Assembly (NCBI GenBank): GCA_964495805.1
Contig: CAZBWV010000035.1
Span: 1-64,000 of the forward strand
Length of the DNA stretch: 64,000 nucleotides
Direction: 5' to 3'
Source of the DNA: JALXCH01 sp964495805
Lineage (GTDB): Bacteria > Calditrichota > Calditrichia > RBG-13-44-9
The notes beneath the pieces were generated by a model. That model worked only from the letters and a program-made list of their open reading frames with translations, was not told the DNA's origin and made no database searches. Both the position numbers and the translations under genes were made by a program. Below are positions 8,501-16,695 of this stretch, one piece after another. Position 1 is the first letter of the stretch. The number at the start of each line of letters is the position of its first letter.

Positions 8501-8813
8501 AAGAAATAAAGATTTGTTATTAAAAAAATCATCATCATTATCATCATTCTGTTCATTTCTGTGAAATACCGAATCTATCAGATAATATGCGAATGTCAAT
8601 GTGAAAATGATGTGAAAAACTCTGGATATGGCTGATCAAAAAGTAGAATCATTTTGTTTGTCACTCAAAGTTGTTCACATTTCCTCACAATCAATTCACC
8701 CGAAAAATAGAAATGTTCAAAGGATTGATAAAAAAAAGTAAGTAGGTAAGAAAACAGGGTGAAAAACAATTTCATAAGCAATGATGTGGATTGTTTGTTA
8801 AAGTGGGGTAAAT
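8501..8813. other. AT-rich gene-free stretch with degenerate DnaA-box-like 9-mers
   Basis: No open reading frame, tRNA or clear terminator is visible in these 313 bases. It contains a short ATC/ATT trinucleotide run (8528-8547) and several 9-mers near the DnaA-box consensus: TGTGAAATA (8560), TGTGAAAAT (8600), TGTGAAAAA (8611), TTGTTCACA (8671) and TGTGGATTG (8785). None is a perfect TTATCCACA. A replication origin, a leader or an unrecognised RNA are all possible; the evidence is weak. Confidence 0.3.
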
Positions 8814-8891
8814 TGGTGGGCGCTACTGGATTCGAACCAGTGACCTCCGCCTTGTAAGGGCGGCGCTCTAAACCAGCTGAGCTAAGCGCCC
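8814..8891 (-). tRNA. tRNA-Val (anticodon TAC)
   Basis: Read on the minus strand it folds as a standard cloverleaf: acceptor GGGCGCT pairs with AGCGCCC, D arm GCTC/GAGC, anticodon stem CCGCC/GGCGG around loop CTTACAA with anticodon TAC, variable loop AGGTC, and T arm ACTGG-TTCGAAT-CCAGT. The discriminator is A (8817) and the CCA end is encoded (8814-8816). All key invariant positions are present. Confidence 0.97.
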
Positions 8892-8906
8892 GGAAAAATG
8901 TATGGA

Positions 8907-9152
8907 TTATTGCTGTTTGCCTCGGTAGAAGAGTCCGATGGGAATAATGATCAGGTAGCCAATAACCAGAATGATGGGAGAAAGTGTACGGGTTAAAAAA
9001 GCGTCCGGATCGTCGGGAATAAGCATAAAAATGTAACCAACCGCCAGCACCACAATTCCTAATAACAGGATGTAAAGATTGGTGCGATTCAGCGGAAAAT
9101 GAAATCGGGGTTTAAAACTTTCTTTTTTTACTTTTTCTTTTGCTTTTGCCAT
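8907..9152 (-). CDS. Small two-helix membrane protein, DUF3098-like
   Basis: An 81-residue protein with a charged N-terminus (KAKEKVKKES) followed by two hydrophobic helices, NLYILLLGIVVLAVGYIFML and SPIILVIGYLIIIPIGLFY, separated by a short acidic loop PDDPDAF. This layout and the G-Y-I-F-M-L then acidic-loop pattern resemble DUF3098, small membrane proteins common in Bacteroidota and relatives. The start at 9152 removes a poorly supported 30-residue extension (to 9242), although its ribosome-binding site is weak. Function unknown. It sits 15 bases before the tRNA-Val gene on the same strand. Confidence 0.7.
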   Translation of the reverse strand: MAKAKEKVKKESFKPRFHFPLNRTNLYILLLGIVVLAVGYIFMLIPDDPDAFLTRTLSPIILVIGYLIIIPIGLFYRGKQQ

Positions 9153-9267
9153 TGTTTTCAGTAGTTTTCGTTCAAAGCAGGCAAAATTTACTGGAAACAA
9201 AAGCTTAAAGCAAGAAGTTTTAAGAAAAAGAAAATCATTCAAGAATAACTATTGAGGAGGACACTGC

Positions 9268-10251
9268 ATGATTCGCGAAATTGTGCACAACGGAATTACC
9301 GTGGATGAGCATGCCCGGAAAGCGATTGATCGGAAAATTCAGAAACTGGAAGCCATGCTGGAAAAATTTCAGCCGGATATGGTGAAACTGCGCATGAAGT
9401 TAAACAAATTGAACAAGCGGGAAGAGTACACAGTGGATTTAATCCTGGAACTGCCCAACAAAACACTGCGTGCAAGTAAAAGCGGTGACAAACTTTCTAA
9501 GGCGCTGAATGAATCGTTTAACAGTCTGATTCGAGAGGTAAAAAAGTTTAAAGCCTTCCTGCGACGGGAACCGGATTACAAACGTAAAATCCGTCCCACT
9601 TACAAGGAGATGTTATTAAAAACAACCACTCCGGAAGAAACCCAGGAACTGTACCTGGACTTCATTGAAAAGAATTTCCAGCGTTTTTACAATTTTGCCT
9701 ACCGGGAGATTCGGAATCGAATCTATCAGGGATTACTCAAGCCCGGTGAGCTGATGGTGCAGGATGTGCTGGACGAGGCGATCCTGAAAATTTCCGAAGA
9801 AGTCGAGCCCAATTTCGATGAGAAACAGGTGCGGAAACGGGTGTATCAAGCCATAGAGACAATTATCAAACGGAAGGTCAAGGAAGTTCGTTTCCGTCGG
9901 GTACCTTTGGAGAAAACGGTGGAAATTCACGATCTGGATACCGAATTGTACGAATACTATCAACCGGATGATGTGGTAAAGGTGGAGGATGTCATTCCCG
10001 ATCCGACTTCTCCTGAGCCGGAAGACTGGTACGAAGAAGAAGAAATTGAAGAAACAGTGGACCGGGTGATCTCCCTGTTGCCGAACCGCTGGCGGCAGGC
10101 ACTTCAACTGGTGGAAATGGAAGGTTTTTCGCCAGAGGAGGTGGCTATGATTCAGGGAGTACCTGCGGAAAAGGTGAAACAGGAAGTGGAAAATGCCAAA
10201 CAGTTTATACGCGAAAAACTCCAGGACTACGGATTGAAATGGAATCGGTAG
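9268..10251 (+). CDS. Ribosome-hibernation (S30AE) domain fused to sigma-70-like regions 2 and 4
   Basis: A 327-residue fusion. Residues 1-100 form an HPF/RaiA (S30AE) domain, seen from the HNGITVDEHARKAID opening, the LRMKLNKLNKREEYTVDLIL strand pair and a following basic helix; such domains dock in the 30S subunit decoding site and silence ribosomes. Residues 128-210 resemble sigma region 2 (FYNFAYREIRN, then QDVLDEAILKI in the position of the region 2.2 helix). Residues 261-320 resemble region 4: LLPNRWRQALQLVEMEGFSPEEVAMIQGVPAEKV is a helix-turn-helix with ECF-like spacing. A very acidic linker (about 225-260) lies between. The start has GAGGAGG. It may link ribosome state to transcription, or be a regulator that reuses the fold. 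A terminator follows. Confidence 0.8.
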   Translation: MIREIVHNGITVDEHARKAIDRKIQKLEAMLEKFQPDMVKLRMKLNKLNKREEYTVDLILELPNKTLRASKSGDKLSKALNESFNSLIREVKKFKAFLRREPDYKRKIRPTYKEMLLKTTTPEETQELYLDFIEKNFQRFYNFAYREIRNRIYQGLLKPGELMVQDVLDEAILKISEEVEPNFDEKQVRKRVYQAIETIIKRKVKEVRFRRVPLEKTVEIHDLDTELYEYYQPDDVVKVEDVIPDPTSPEPEDWYEEEEIEETVDRVISLLPNRWRQALQLVEMEGFSPEEVAMIQGVPAEKVKQEVENAKQFIREKLQDYGLKWNR

Positions 10252-10285
10252 CCTGGTTGCCCATTCCGATTGTGAATAAATTACA

Positions 10286-10320
10286 GGCCGTCTGTTCGCA
10301 GGCGGCCTTTTAATTTTTAT
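10286..10320 (+). terminator. Rho-independent terminator after the S30AE-sigma gene
   Basis: GGCCGTCTG (10286-10294) pairs with CAGGCGGCC (10299-10307) with one G-T pair and a TTCG tetraloop, followed by a T-rich tail to 10320. Confidence 0.88.
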
Positions 10321-10355
10321 CTTGAAATCGTCGATTCCGAAATAGGAATTATGCG

Positions 10356-11450
10356 TTATTTTAGAGATAGTTTCAGCAACGGAAGTAATTTTGTCCACGC
10401 CATATCCGGTGTAAGCTCCCGCATGCAGCGGAAGTGCCCTTTCGGGCAAGTTTCCCGACCAATGTGAGAGCAAGGGCGGCAACTCAGCGATTGGTTTTCC
10501 AGAACAACCGAATGAGAAGAAAGGGGGAAAAAGCCCAACTCTTTCACCGTGGAACCAAATATTGCCAGGGTGGGAATCTGAAGTGCATCGGCAATGTGCA
10601 TCAGTCCGGAATCGTTGGTTACCATTGCTGTGCTCAGGTGGATCACCCCGACGGTAAATAGGAGAGGAAGTTCACCGGTGAGAGAGATGATAGATTTCTC
10701 CCTGGAATGCTTCAACACTTCCCGGGCAACCGGTTGGTCTTCCGGTCCGCCCACCAGCACGGTTTTCAGCTGAAAATTCCGGTACAGTAAATCAGCCAGT
10801 TGTGCAAAATATTCTGCTGGCCACCGCTTGGTGAAATGGCGTGAGCCGGGAGCCATAACCACAAACGGCGGATCAATACCATTGGAATGAAGAATGTTCC
10901 GGGCACGAGTCCGGTATTGTAAAGGATAAGGGAACTCAAAGACTTCCGGAGATTGAGGAACTCCCAGAGGCTGAGCCGTTTTTAAATATTTTTCCCGCAC
11001 AGAAAGTGTACGCCCGTACCACTGCCGATACAGGTTGATTTTAAAATGTACCAGCAAAAAGCGGGCAATTTGTTGTTTGCGAATCCGGTAAACCCGGATC
11101 TGAGGTTTACCGGTTAGCCATCGCACCAGCGGTAAGGGGAACCGGCTCCCCGCTAACAGAACAAACGTTCGTAAATTGCGGTGAATATCCAGAATCACCG
11201 GGTAGTTCTGTTCCCGGATGTCCTTGCGCAACTGAAGAAGTCCGGGTAAGCCGTCAGAAGGGTTGAGTGTAATGACCCGATCCACAAAAGGGTGATTTTC
11301 CAGCAGTTCCCTGTATTCCGGTCGAACCAGAAAATGAATCCTTGCCCGGGGAAATGTCCGATGAAGCTGGTGGATCAGGGGATAACTCAAGACGATATCC
11401 CCCAGGGAAGAGAGGCGGATGATGAGAATTTTATCCGGGTAAAAGTCCAT
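10356..11450 (-). CDS. Glycosyltransferase family 9 (heptosyltransferase-like)
   Basis: A GT-B glycosyltransferase of the ADP-heptose:LPS heptosyltransferase family (364 residues), expected to add a sugar to lipopolysaccharide inner core at the cytoplasmic face. The N-terminal Rossmann domain starts ILIIRLSSLGDIVLSYPL, the family signature. The C-terminal domain carries VVMAPGSRHFTKRWP and TNDSGLMHIADALQIPTLAIFG, the nucleotide-sugar pocket. Near the C-terminus is a Cys cluster (SCRPCSHIGRETC) also common in this family. It is the last gene of a minus-strand set after apbE (6-base gap). The exact sugar is unknown. Confidence 0.9.
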   Translation of the reverse strand: MDFYPDKILIIRLSSLGDIVLSYPLIHQLHRTFPRARIHFLVRPEYRELLENHPFVDRVITLNPSDGLPGLLQLRKDIREQNYPVILDIHRNLRTFVLLAGSRFPLPLVRWLTGKPQIRVYRIRKQQIARFLLVHFKINLYRQWYGRTLSVREKYLKTAQPLGVPQSPEVFEFPYPLQYRTRARNILHSNGIDPPFVVMAPGSRHFTKRWPAEYFAQLADLLYRNFQLKTVLVGGPEDQPVAREVLKHSREKSIISLTGELPLLFTVGVIHLSTAMVTNDSGLMHIADALQIPTLAIFGSTVKELGFFPLSSHSVVLENQSLSCRPCSHIGRETCPKGHFRCMRELTPDMAWTKLLPLLKLSLK

Positions 11451-11456
11451 ACTTAC

Positions 11457-12485
11457 TCAACGGTTTTGCGGATTCGGGATGATGCGGCGGAAGCGTTTTG
11501 CCAGACCCGGGGAGGCGGAAACGTTCAGCTCTCCTTCGCGGATGGTCACAAAAACGGCTTCCAGATCGGGGTGTCGCCGCAGAAATGCCATTCCCTTTTC
11601 CTTCCCCATGACGAAAAGGGCGGTAGAAAGTCCGTCCGCCTGGGTAGCCTTCGGTGCCAGCACGGTAACGCTTACCACTCCCCGGGACGGATAACCGGTT
11701 TTGGGATTCAGGATATGGTGATAGCGAACGGAATCCTGAAAAAAATAGTCCTGGTAATCCCCGGAGGTAGCCACCCCGCAACTTCTTGCCAGGGAAAAGG
11801 AGCCCAGAAATGTTCCTTCCTGGCGTGGATGACGAATATACACGGTAATGGAGTCCCGGCGATGCCATTCAATCCCAAGGTTGCCTCCCGCATCGACGAT
11901 AAAATTCCGGAAACCGAAGCTTTTCAGCACCGTTCTGGCCTGTTCCACCGCATACCCTTTGCTGATTCCGCTCAGGTCCAGTCCCATACTGTCGGCAAAA
12001 AATAGCACTTTGCCGGAATCAATTCGAAAATTTCTGTAATTGACCCGGGGGAGATTCCGGAGAATCTGGTTTTTCTCCGGCACACGGGCGCTATCTGTGC
12101 CGAAATGCCATAGCCGAAATACCGGCCACAAAGTAGGATCGTAGGCGCCGTCTGTTTTGCTGGCAACGTTGCGGGCTTGGCGAAGAATGGGCAAAAGCAG
12201 CGGAGAAACCTCCACAGGCTGCTTGGCCTTGGCTGTGGCATTGATCCGGGCAATTTCCGAACGGGAGTCGAACGGGTTGGTGTGCGCTTCGATTTGCTGA
12301 ATCCGGCGAAAGGCGCTATCCGTTGCCTGCGCCATCAAATCCCGATTCAAGGTGGAATCGTAAATGGTGATGCGAACAAACGTACCCAGCAACAGCTCGC
12401 CGTCGCGATAGGGCTGATATTGTTTCCGATGACATCCCGGGAGGGCAAAAATTCCGATTAAAAAGAAAAGAAGCAGGTATTTCAT
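11457..12485 (-). CDS. apbE: FAD:protein FMN transferase (ApbE), lipoprotein
   Basis: ApbE transfers FMN from FAD onto a threonine of target flavoproteins on the outer side of the membrane, in the [S/T]GA[T] context found in RnfG, RnfD and NqrB/C. The signal ends in ALPGC, giving lipidated Cys18. Family landmarks are LGTFVRITIYD, the GISKGYAVEQ region, FIVDAGGNLG, YHHILNPKTGYPS and TQADGLSTALFVMG. At 342 residues it is normal length. It lies about 2.3 kb downstream of rnfCDGEA on the same strand, which fits a role in flavinylating those subunits. It may be cotranscribed with the polyprenyl synthase upstream (27-base gap). Confidence 0.95.
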   Translation of the reverse strand: MKYLLLFFLIGIFALPGCHRKQYQPYRDGELLLGTFVRITIYDSTLNRDLMAQATDSAFRRIQQIEAHTNPFDSRSEIARINATAKAKQPVEVSPLLLPILRQARNVASKTDGAYDPTLWPVFRLWHFGTDSARVPEKNQILRNLPRVNYRNFRIDSGKVLFFADSMGLDLSGISKGYAVEQARTVLKSFGFRNFIVDAGGNLGIEWHRRDSITVYIRHPRQEGTFLGSFSLARSCGVATSGDYQDYFFQDSVRYHHILNPKTGYPSRGVVSVTVLAPKATQADGLSTALFVMGKEKGMAFLRRHPDLEAVFVTIREGELNVSASPGLAKRFRRIIPNPQNR

Positions 12486-12512
12486 GAGACAATTTAGTTA
12501 TCCGAAATCCGG

Positions 12513-13490
12513 TTACTTGGTGCGGTTAACAACAAATTCCGCCAGGTCTTTTAACACAATGCGTGCTTTGCTGTCCGGTAGCTTTTCCAGCTCTGCCAGC
12601 GCACGGTCCTTGTACTCCCGCGCTTTGGCTTCCGCCCGCTTGATGCCCTGATATTTGAAGATGAAATCCACGATATAATTGATTTCTTTCTTCTCTACAC
12701 CGTTTTTGAGCATACGGGTAATCTTTTTCCGCTCGCTGCTGTCCACCGACTCCAGCGCATAAATCAACGGGAGAGTGATTTTTTTCTCCTTCAAATCGTG
12801 ACCCACCGGTTTGCCTAAAATACTGGAACGGCTCTGGTAGTCCAGCAGGTCGTCTTTGATCTGGAAAGCGATTCCCAGATACTCGCCAAAGGAACGCAGC
12901 GTTTCTCGCTCCCGGTCGGTGGCGTTAACCGTAATGGCACCGATTTCGCAACAGGCGGAGATGAGCGAAGCGGTCTTGTCCGAAATCATCTGGAAATATT
13001 CGGATTCGTTGATGTTCAGTTTGCGGGATTTCTGGATTTGGAGCAGTTCCCCTTTGCTGAGCCGCTTGGCTACGTTGGCAATAATGTTCATCAGCTCCAG
13101 GTGACCAATCTCTGTGGCAATAATCAGGGATTTGGAGAGCAGGTAATCTCCCATCAATACGGCAATTTTATTTTTCCACACTGCATTGATGGTGGGGAAT
13201 CCCCGCCGGATTTCCGCCTCGTCCACCACATCGTCATGCACCAGGGTAGCGGTGTGAAGCAGTTCCACCACCACTGCCGCTTTGTAGGTTTTTTCCCCGG
13301 GATCGGCCAGCGTACGTGCCGAAGTAATTACCAGCATAGGGCGAAACTGTTTGCCTTTGTGCCGAACCAGGTATTTGGCCACCTCGTCCACAATCCGGAC
13401 GTTGGAAGCCATGCTTTTTTTAAAGTAATCCTGAAAAACCCGAAGGTCGTGGGAAAACGGCTTAAAAATTTTTTTAGCGGAAAGAGCCAT
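12513..13490 (-). CDS. Trans-polyprenyl diphosphate synthase
   Basis: Chain-elongating isoprenyl synthase (325 residues) that condenses isopentenyl diphosphate units into the side chain of a respiratory quinone. The first Asp-rich motif is HDDVVDE and the second is IAFQIKDDLLDY; both bind magnesium and the allylic diphosphate. GKQFRPMLVITSA near the N-terminus and a GKPVGHDLKEKK stretch after the second motif are typical of long-chain (octaprenyl/heptaprenyl) enzymes. Product length cannot be read from sequence with certainty. It lies between tatC and apbE on the minus strand. Confidence 0.93.
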   Translation of the reverse strand: MALSAKKIFKPFSHDLRVFQDYFKKSMASNVRIVDEVAKYLVRHKGKQFRPMLVITSARTLADPGEKTYKAAVVVELLHTATLVHDDVVDEAEIRRGFPTINAVWKNKIAVLMGDYLLSKSLIIATEIGHLELMNIIANVAKRLSKGELLQIQKSRKLNINESEYFQMISDKTASLISACCEIGAITVNATDRERETLRSFGEYLGIAFQIKDDLLDYQSRSSILGKPVGHDLKEKKITLPLIYALESVDSSERKKITRMLKNGVEKKEINYIVDFIFKYQGIKRAEAKAREYKDRALAELEKLPDSKARIVLKDLAEFVVNRTK

Positions 13491-13598
13491 AATTATAAAA
13501 AGTTAACAGATTCCGTTTTGAGCGAACCTTTCCTCCCTTCAGGAGGTAAATTTACGAAAATATCACGAAAAATGGATGTGCTAAAATAAATTCGACTT

Positions 13599-14435
13599 TT
13601 ATTCGGAGCCAGTGGTCTCTTCTCCGGTCTGAGCAGATTTCTTCTCTGCCTGTTCTCGCTCGTATTCCTCCTGCCTTTCCTGCTTAGATTTGTAAACCAG
13701 TTTTGAGACAAAGATGGAGAATTCGTACAGAACAATCAAAGGAATGGCCAGCATGACCTGCGTGAAGGGATCGGGTGGGGTGAGTATGGCTGCCAGAACA
13801 AAAATCAGCACGATTGCGTGACGTCGGTATTTTCGCATAAGATCCGGAGAGATGAGCCCGATTTTACTGAGGAAGAAGCTGAGCACCGGCAATTCGAAAA
13901 TGATCCCAAAAATCACCAGCAAACGGATGGTAAACCCGATGTAAAAATCGATGGCGATGTTGGTTTTCACGCTGGGTGGTGCCAGATTCAGGAAAAAATT
14001 CAGGGCAAACGGAAGAATTACAAAATAGGCAAACGCCACCCCGGCCAGGAATAGAAAAGTTGCCGAACTAATCAATCGGGGAAAATATCGCCGTTCTTTC
14101 GGGTACAACCCCGGGGCAATAAAAGCCCAAATCTGGTACAGAATGTAAGGAAGGCTCAAAATCAGGCCGCCGAAGAAGGCAATTTCTAACGTGACCAGAA
14201 ACATGCCCTGAACTTTCAGCACCTGAATTTCCAGAGGCAGATTCACCCGTGTAGTGGGCCACAGCAACGCATTTAGCAACTGCTTGGAGAAAATCAGGCA
14301 CAGCCCCGCTGCAATAATGACTGCCAGCAGCGACTTGATGATGCGATTCCGCAATTCCTCCAGATGTTCCAGAAAGGGCATTTCTTTGTCTTCGTACTTC
14401 ACGGCCGTCCGTTGGTTTTCTTGTTCAATTCCCAA
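13599..14435 (-). CDS. tatC: Twin-arginine translocase subunit TatC
   Basis: TatC is the signal-recognising membrane subunit of the Tat pathway, which exports folded proteins. The MPFLEHLEELRNRIIKSL opening of the core, FGGLILSLPYILYQIWAFIAPGLYPKERR and the six hydrophobic helices are diagnostic. The C-terminal tail is charged and rich in Glu, Lys and Arg. The start is uncertain: a TTG at 14435, a GTG at 14402 or the ATG at 14381 that matches the usual family start are all possible. No tatA or tatB is in the window. Confidence 0.95.
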   Translation of the reverse strand: MGIEQENQRTAVKYEDKEMPFLEHLEELRNRIIKSLLAVIIAAGLCLIFSKQLLNALLWPTTRVNLPLEIQVLKVQGMFLVTLEIAFFGGLILSLPYILYQIWAFIAPGLYPKERRYFPRLISSATFLFLAGVAFAYFVILPFALNFFLNLAPPSVKTNIAIDFYIGFTIRLLVIFGIIFELPVLSFFLSKIGLISPDLMRKYRRHAIVLIFVLAAILTPPDPFTQVMLAIPLIVLYEFSIFVSKLVYKSKQERQEEYEREQAEKKSAQTGEETTGSE

Positions 14436-14748
14436 ATATAATAACGAAATCGGAAAAAATTAAGCAGGGTTTTATTTTAGATGGAGTTTTGATTTTGAGT
14501 GGTTTCTGACCTTCATGATTGTTTTTCGCTGAACGGATGGTTCCGGAAGTACAGATGGGATGATTCGTTTGTTGTGTTACGAAATCAGCAAACGTATTAA
14601 GCCACCTTTAAAAGCGCCACTAAAAATCTGTGGATTCCATTCTGTTGTAAAAGAAATTGCGGAACCACCCCTTTCTGTTTATTCCATCGAAACAAAAAAC
14701 CCGACCGCGACGGTCGGGCTGTTGTATTCCGCTTGTAAGCCGTTGGAA
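14436..14748. other. Gap between rnfA and tatC, holding only the rnf terminator
   Basis: About 313 bases without a convincing gene. The only recognisable element is the terminator at 14694-14718 behind rnfA. The remainder, nearer tatC, is AT-rich and presumably holds the tatC promoter, though no good -35/-10 pair was found. Confidence 0.5.
14694..14718 (-). terminator. Rho-independent terminator of the rnfCDGEA operon
   Basis: On the minus strand CCCGACCGTCGCGGTCGGG forms an 8-base stem with a three-base loop and is followed directly by six T residues. It lies 30 bases after the rnfA stop. Confidence 0.88.
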
Positions 14749-15408
14749 TTATTCCACGTTCATTCCTGCGAAACCCAGGAAGGCGATGGACATGAGTCCC
14801 GCTACGATGAAGGCAATGGGGAGTCCGCGAAACGGTTTGGGGACATTGGCCAGTTCTAACTTTTCCCGGATGCCTGCCATCAGGATAAGCACCAGGGTAA
14901 ACCCAACTCCGGAAGCAAAAGCCTGCACCAGGGTGTGAATAAAGCTGTTGTGCAACGGCAACCCGTCCTTAAAGAACATATCGATGTTCAGAACCGCCAC
15001 ACCCAGGATGGCACAGTTGGTGGTGATCAGAGGCAGGTAAATGCCCAGCGCTTTGTACAGGGTGGGACTCACCTTCTGGATGTACATTTCAATAAATTGC
15101 ACCAGGGCAGCAATTACCAGGATAAACACAATGGTTCGCAGGAAGGTCAGATCGGGTACCTTGTCGATGGGAGTGTGGAATACCACATAAAAGATACTCT
15201 GGTAAGTGGGCGCCAGGAAGAAATTGTACAGCAGCCAGGTCACCAGCGATGCCAGGGTCATCACAAAGGTGACGGCCAGACCCATTCCCACAGCAGAATC
15301 CAGTTGTTTGCTAACCCCCATGTAGGGGCATAGCCCCAGAAATCGTGCCAGCACAAAGTTGTTGATGAAAATCGAAAGGATGATGAGTTGAAAAATGCCG
15401 TATTCCAT
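14749..15408 (-). CDS. rnfA: Rnf complex subunit A
   Basis: Integral membrane subunit of the ion-translocating ferredoxin:NAD+ oxidoreductase, homologous to NqrE. It has about six helices; the first carries FINNFVLARFLGLCPYMGVS with the conserved Cys that binds a membrane iron-sulfur centre between RnfA and RnfE, and ITTNCAILGVAVLN repeats the second Cys motif. Length (219) is slightly above the usual ~193. It is the last gene of rnfCDGEA. RnfA and RnfE are inverted paralogues. Confidence 0.96.
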   Translation of the reverse strand: MEYGIFQLIILSIFINNFVLARFLGLCPYMGVSKQLDSAVGMGLAVTFVMTLASLVTWLLYNFFLAPTYQSIFYVVFHTPIDKVPDLTFLRTIVFILVIAALVQFIEMYIQKVSPTLYKALGIYLPLITTNCAILGVAVLNIDMFFKDGLPLHNSFIHTLVQAFASGVGFTLVLILMAGIREKLELANVPKPFRGLPIAFIVAGLMSIAFLGFAGMNVE

Positions 15409-15424
15409 TTTATTCCCTCAACGG

Positions 15425-16051
15425 TTATTTTTTACGAGATTCCAGCCAGTTCAAACCACCCAGATAAAGTCCGATGACCAGAAACGCTCCCGGGGGCAGG
15501 ATCATAAGCAGCACCGGCTGGTAGCCGGAGCCAAGAATGTTCACTCCAAGCAAATGTCCGCTCCCCAGCAGTTCCCGGGCAAAGGCAATTGCCGTCAGAG
15601 CAATGGTGAAACCCAACCCCATCCCCAGACCGTCCAGAATGGAGGCAAACACCGGGTTTTTGCTGGCAAAACCTTCTGCCCGCCCCAGGATGATACAGTT
15701 TACCACAATGAGGGGAATGAAAATCCCCAGAGATTCGGACAGGGCGGGGAAGTAGGCGGACATCACCATCTCCACAATGGTCACAAAGGAGGCGATGACC
15801 ACGATGAAGATGGGAATGCGGATTTTGTTGATGCTTTTTAATCCCTCTTCGGACAGTGTTTTCTGGAACAGCTTCATGAGCAGGGAGACGATGGTATTGG
15901 AACTGACCAGCACGAAAATCACCGCCACTCCCATTCCGATGGCGTTATTAATGGAGGTGCTGACTGCCAGCGTGGGGCACAACCCCAGCGCCAGCCGGAA
16001 CACCGGATTTTCTTTAAGAATGCCTTTGGTCAAATCGTTTAACGAGGCCAT
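15425..16051 (-). CDS. rnfE: Rnf complex subunit E
   Basis: Integral membrane subunit paralogous to RnfA/NqrD. ENPVFRLALGLCPTLAVSTS and IVVNCIILGRAEGFA contain the two conserved Cys motifs that share an iron-sulfur cluster with RnfA across the membrane. The 208-residue length is typical. The start follows GGAGGG and lies 8 bases after rnfG; rnfA follows after 16 bases. Confidence 0.96.
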   Translation of the reverse strand: MASLNDLTKGILKENPVFRLALGLCPTLAVSTSINNAIGMGVAVIFVLVSSNTIVSLLMKLFQKTLSEEGLKSINKIRIPIFIVVIASFVTIVEMVMSAYFPALSESLGIFIPLIVVNCIILGRAEGFASKNPVFASILDGLGMGLGFTIALTAIAFARELLGSGHLLGVNILGSGYQPVLLMILPPGAFLVIGLYLGGLNWLESRKK

Positions 16052-16059
16052 GCGAATTC

Positions 16060-16695
16060 TTACCCTCCGATTTTATGGGAAGCATCTGCGGTAATGCCCA
16101 GTTCGGGCAACAGAGTCTGCAATTTGTTTTTAATGGCGTTGGTAATGGCGCGCGAGGTGATGGTCGCGCCGGTGATGCTGATGATTTTTCCGCCGTCTTT
16201 ATCCACCTTCAGATCGTCCACCGTTTTCCCGACAAACTGTTCGGTGCTCCAGTGTTTGCCGTCGAACGGTGGGTCTTCCACGCAGCGGGCACCCAGGCCG
16301 GGTGTCTCTTTTTGCGAGATGATTTTAATCTTTTTGATTTTCCCGGTAGGATCAATGCCCACCATGATTTCGATGATGCTGCTGTAACCGGAACCGTAAG
16401 CCATGAATGCATAGCCGGAGATTTGCGTGCTGTCCGCATCTGCATAGCCGATGTAGTAAACCACTTCCGAACGCTCATACAAAGTGTTGCCTTTGCTGTC
16501 CTTGACGGGCACCTTGCGCACGATGGGCTTTACAACCTTCGCTTCCGGAAGCACAATCTGCAGAGCTTTACGCGTTTTCGCCTGTTTTTGCAGTTCAATT
16601 TGGGGCCGGGTGATGTTGTAAATTTCGGCCAGGACCCAGGCCGCAATCAGTGTCACGATGGCCAGAATGAAACTTAACCGAAAAATATTACCCAT
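16060..16695 (-). CDS. rnfG: Rnf complex subunit G, flavoprotein
   Basis: Single-pass subunit with a large extracytoplasmic domain carrying covalent FMN, as in NqrC. A membrane anchor occupies residues 5-24. The flavinylation site is SITGAT near the C-terminus (Thr178 the likely acceptor), and GKIKKIKIISQKETPGLG is the preceding FMN_bind signature. ApbE at 11.5-12.5 kb would attach the flavin. The gene overlaps the end of rnfD by 8 bases, so they are probably translationally coupled. Confidence 0.96.
   Translation of the reverse strand: MGNIFRLSFILAIVTLIAAWVLAEIYNITRPQIELQKQAKTRKALQIVLPEAKVVKPIVRKVPVKDSKGNTLYERSEVVYYIGYADADSTQISGYAFMAYGSGYSSIIEIMVGIDPTGKIKKIKIISQKETPGLGARCVEDPPFDGKHWSTEQFVGKTVDDLKVDKDGGKIISITGATITSRAITNAIKNKLQTLLPELGITADASHKIGG

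Noticed and set aside
8528..8547. Short ATC/ATT repeats as possible CRISPR or tandem repeat
   Set aside because: Only a trinucleotide run, no spacer pattern, no cas genes anywhere.
9733..10482. Open frame on the minus strand across the S30AE-sigma gene
   Set aside because: Antisense shadow with His/Phe-rich low-complexity translation and no ribosome-binding site.
13524..13548. CCTCC/GGAGG hairpin between tatC and the polyprenyl synthase
   Set aside because: Short stem that overlaps a plausible ribosome-binding region and has no T tract; not enough for an attenuator.
16198..16210. TTATCCACC as DnaA box
   Set aside because: Inside rnfG coding sequence, isolated and not a perfect match.
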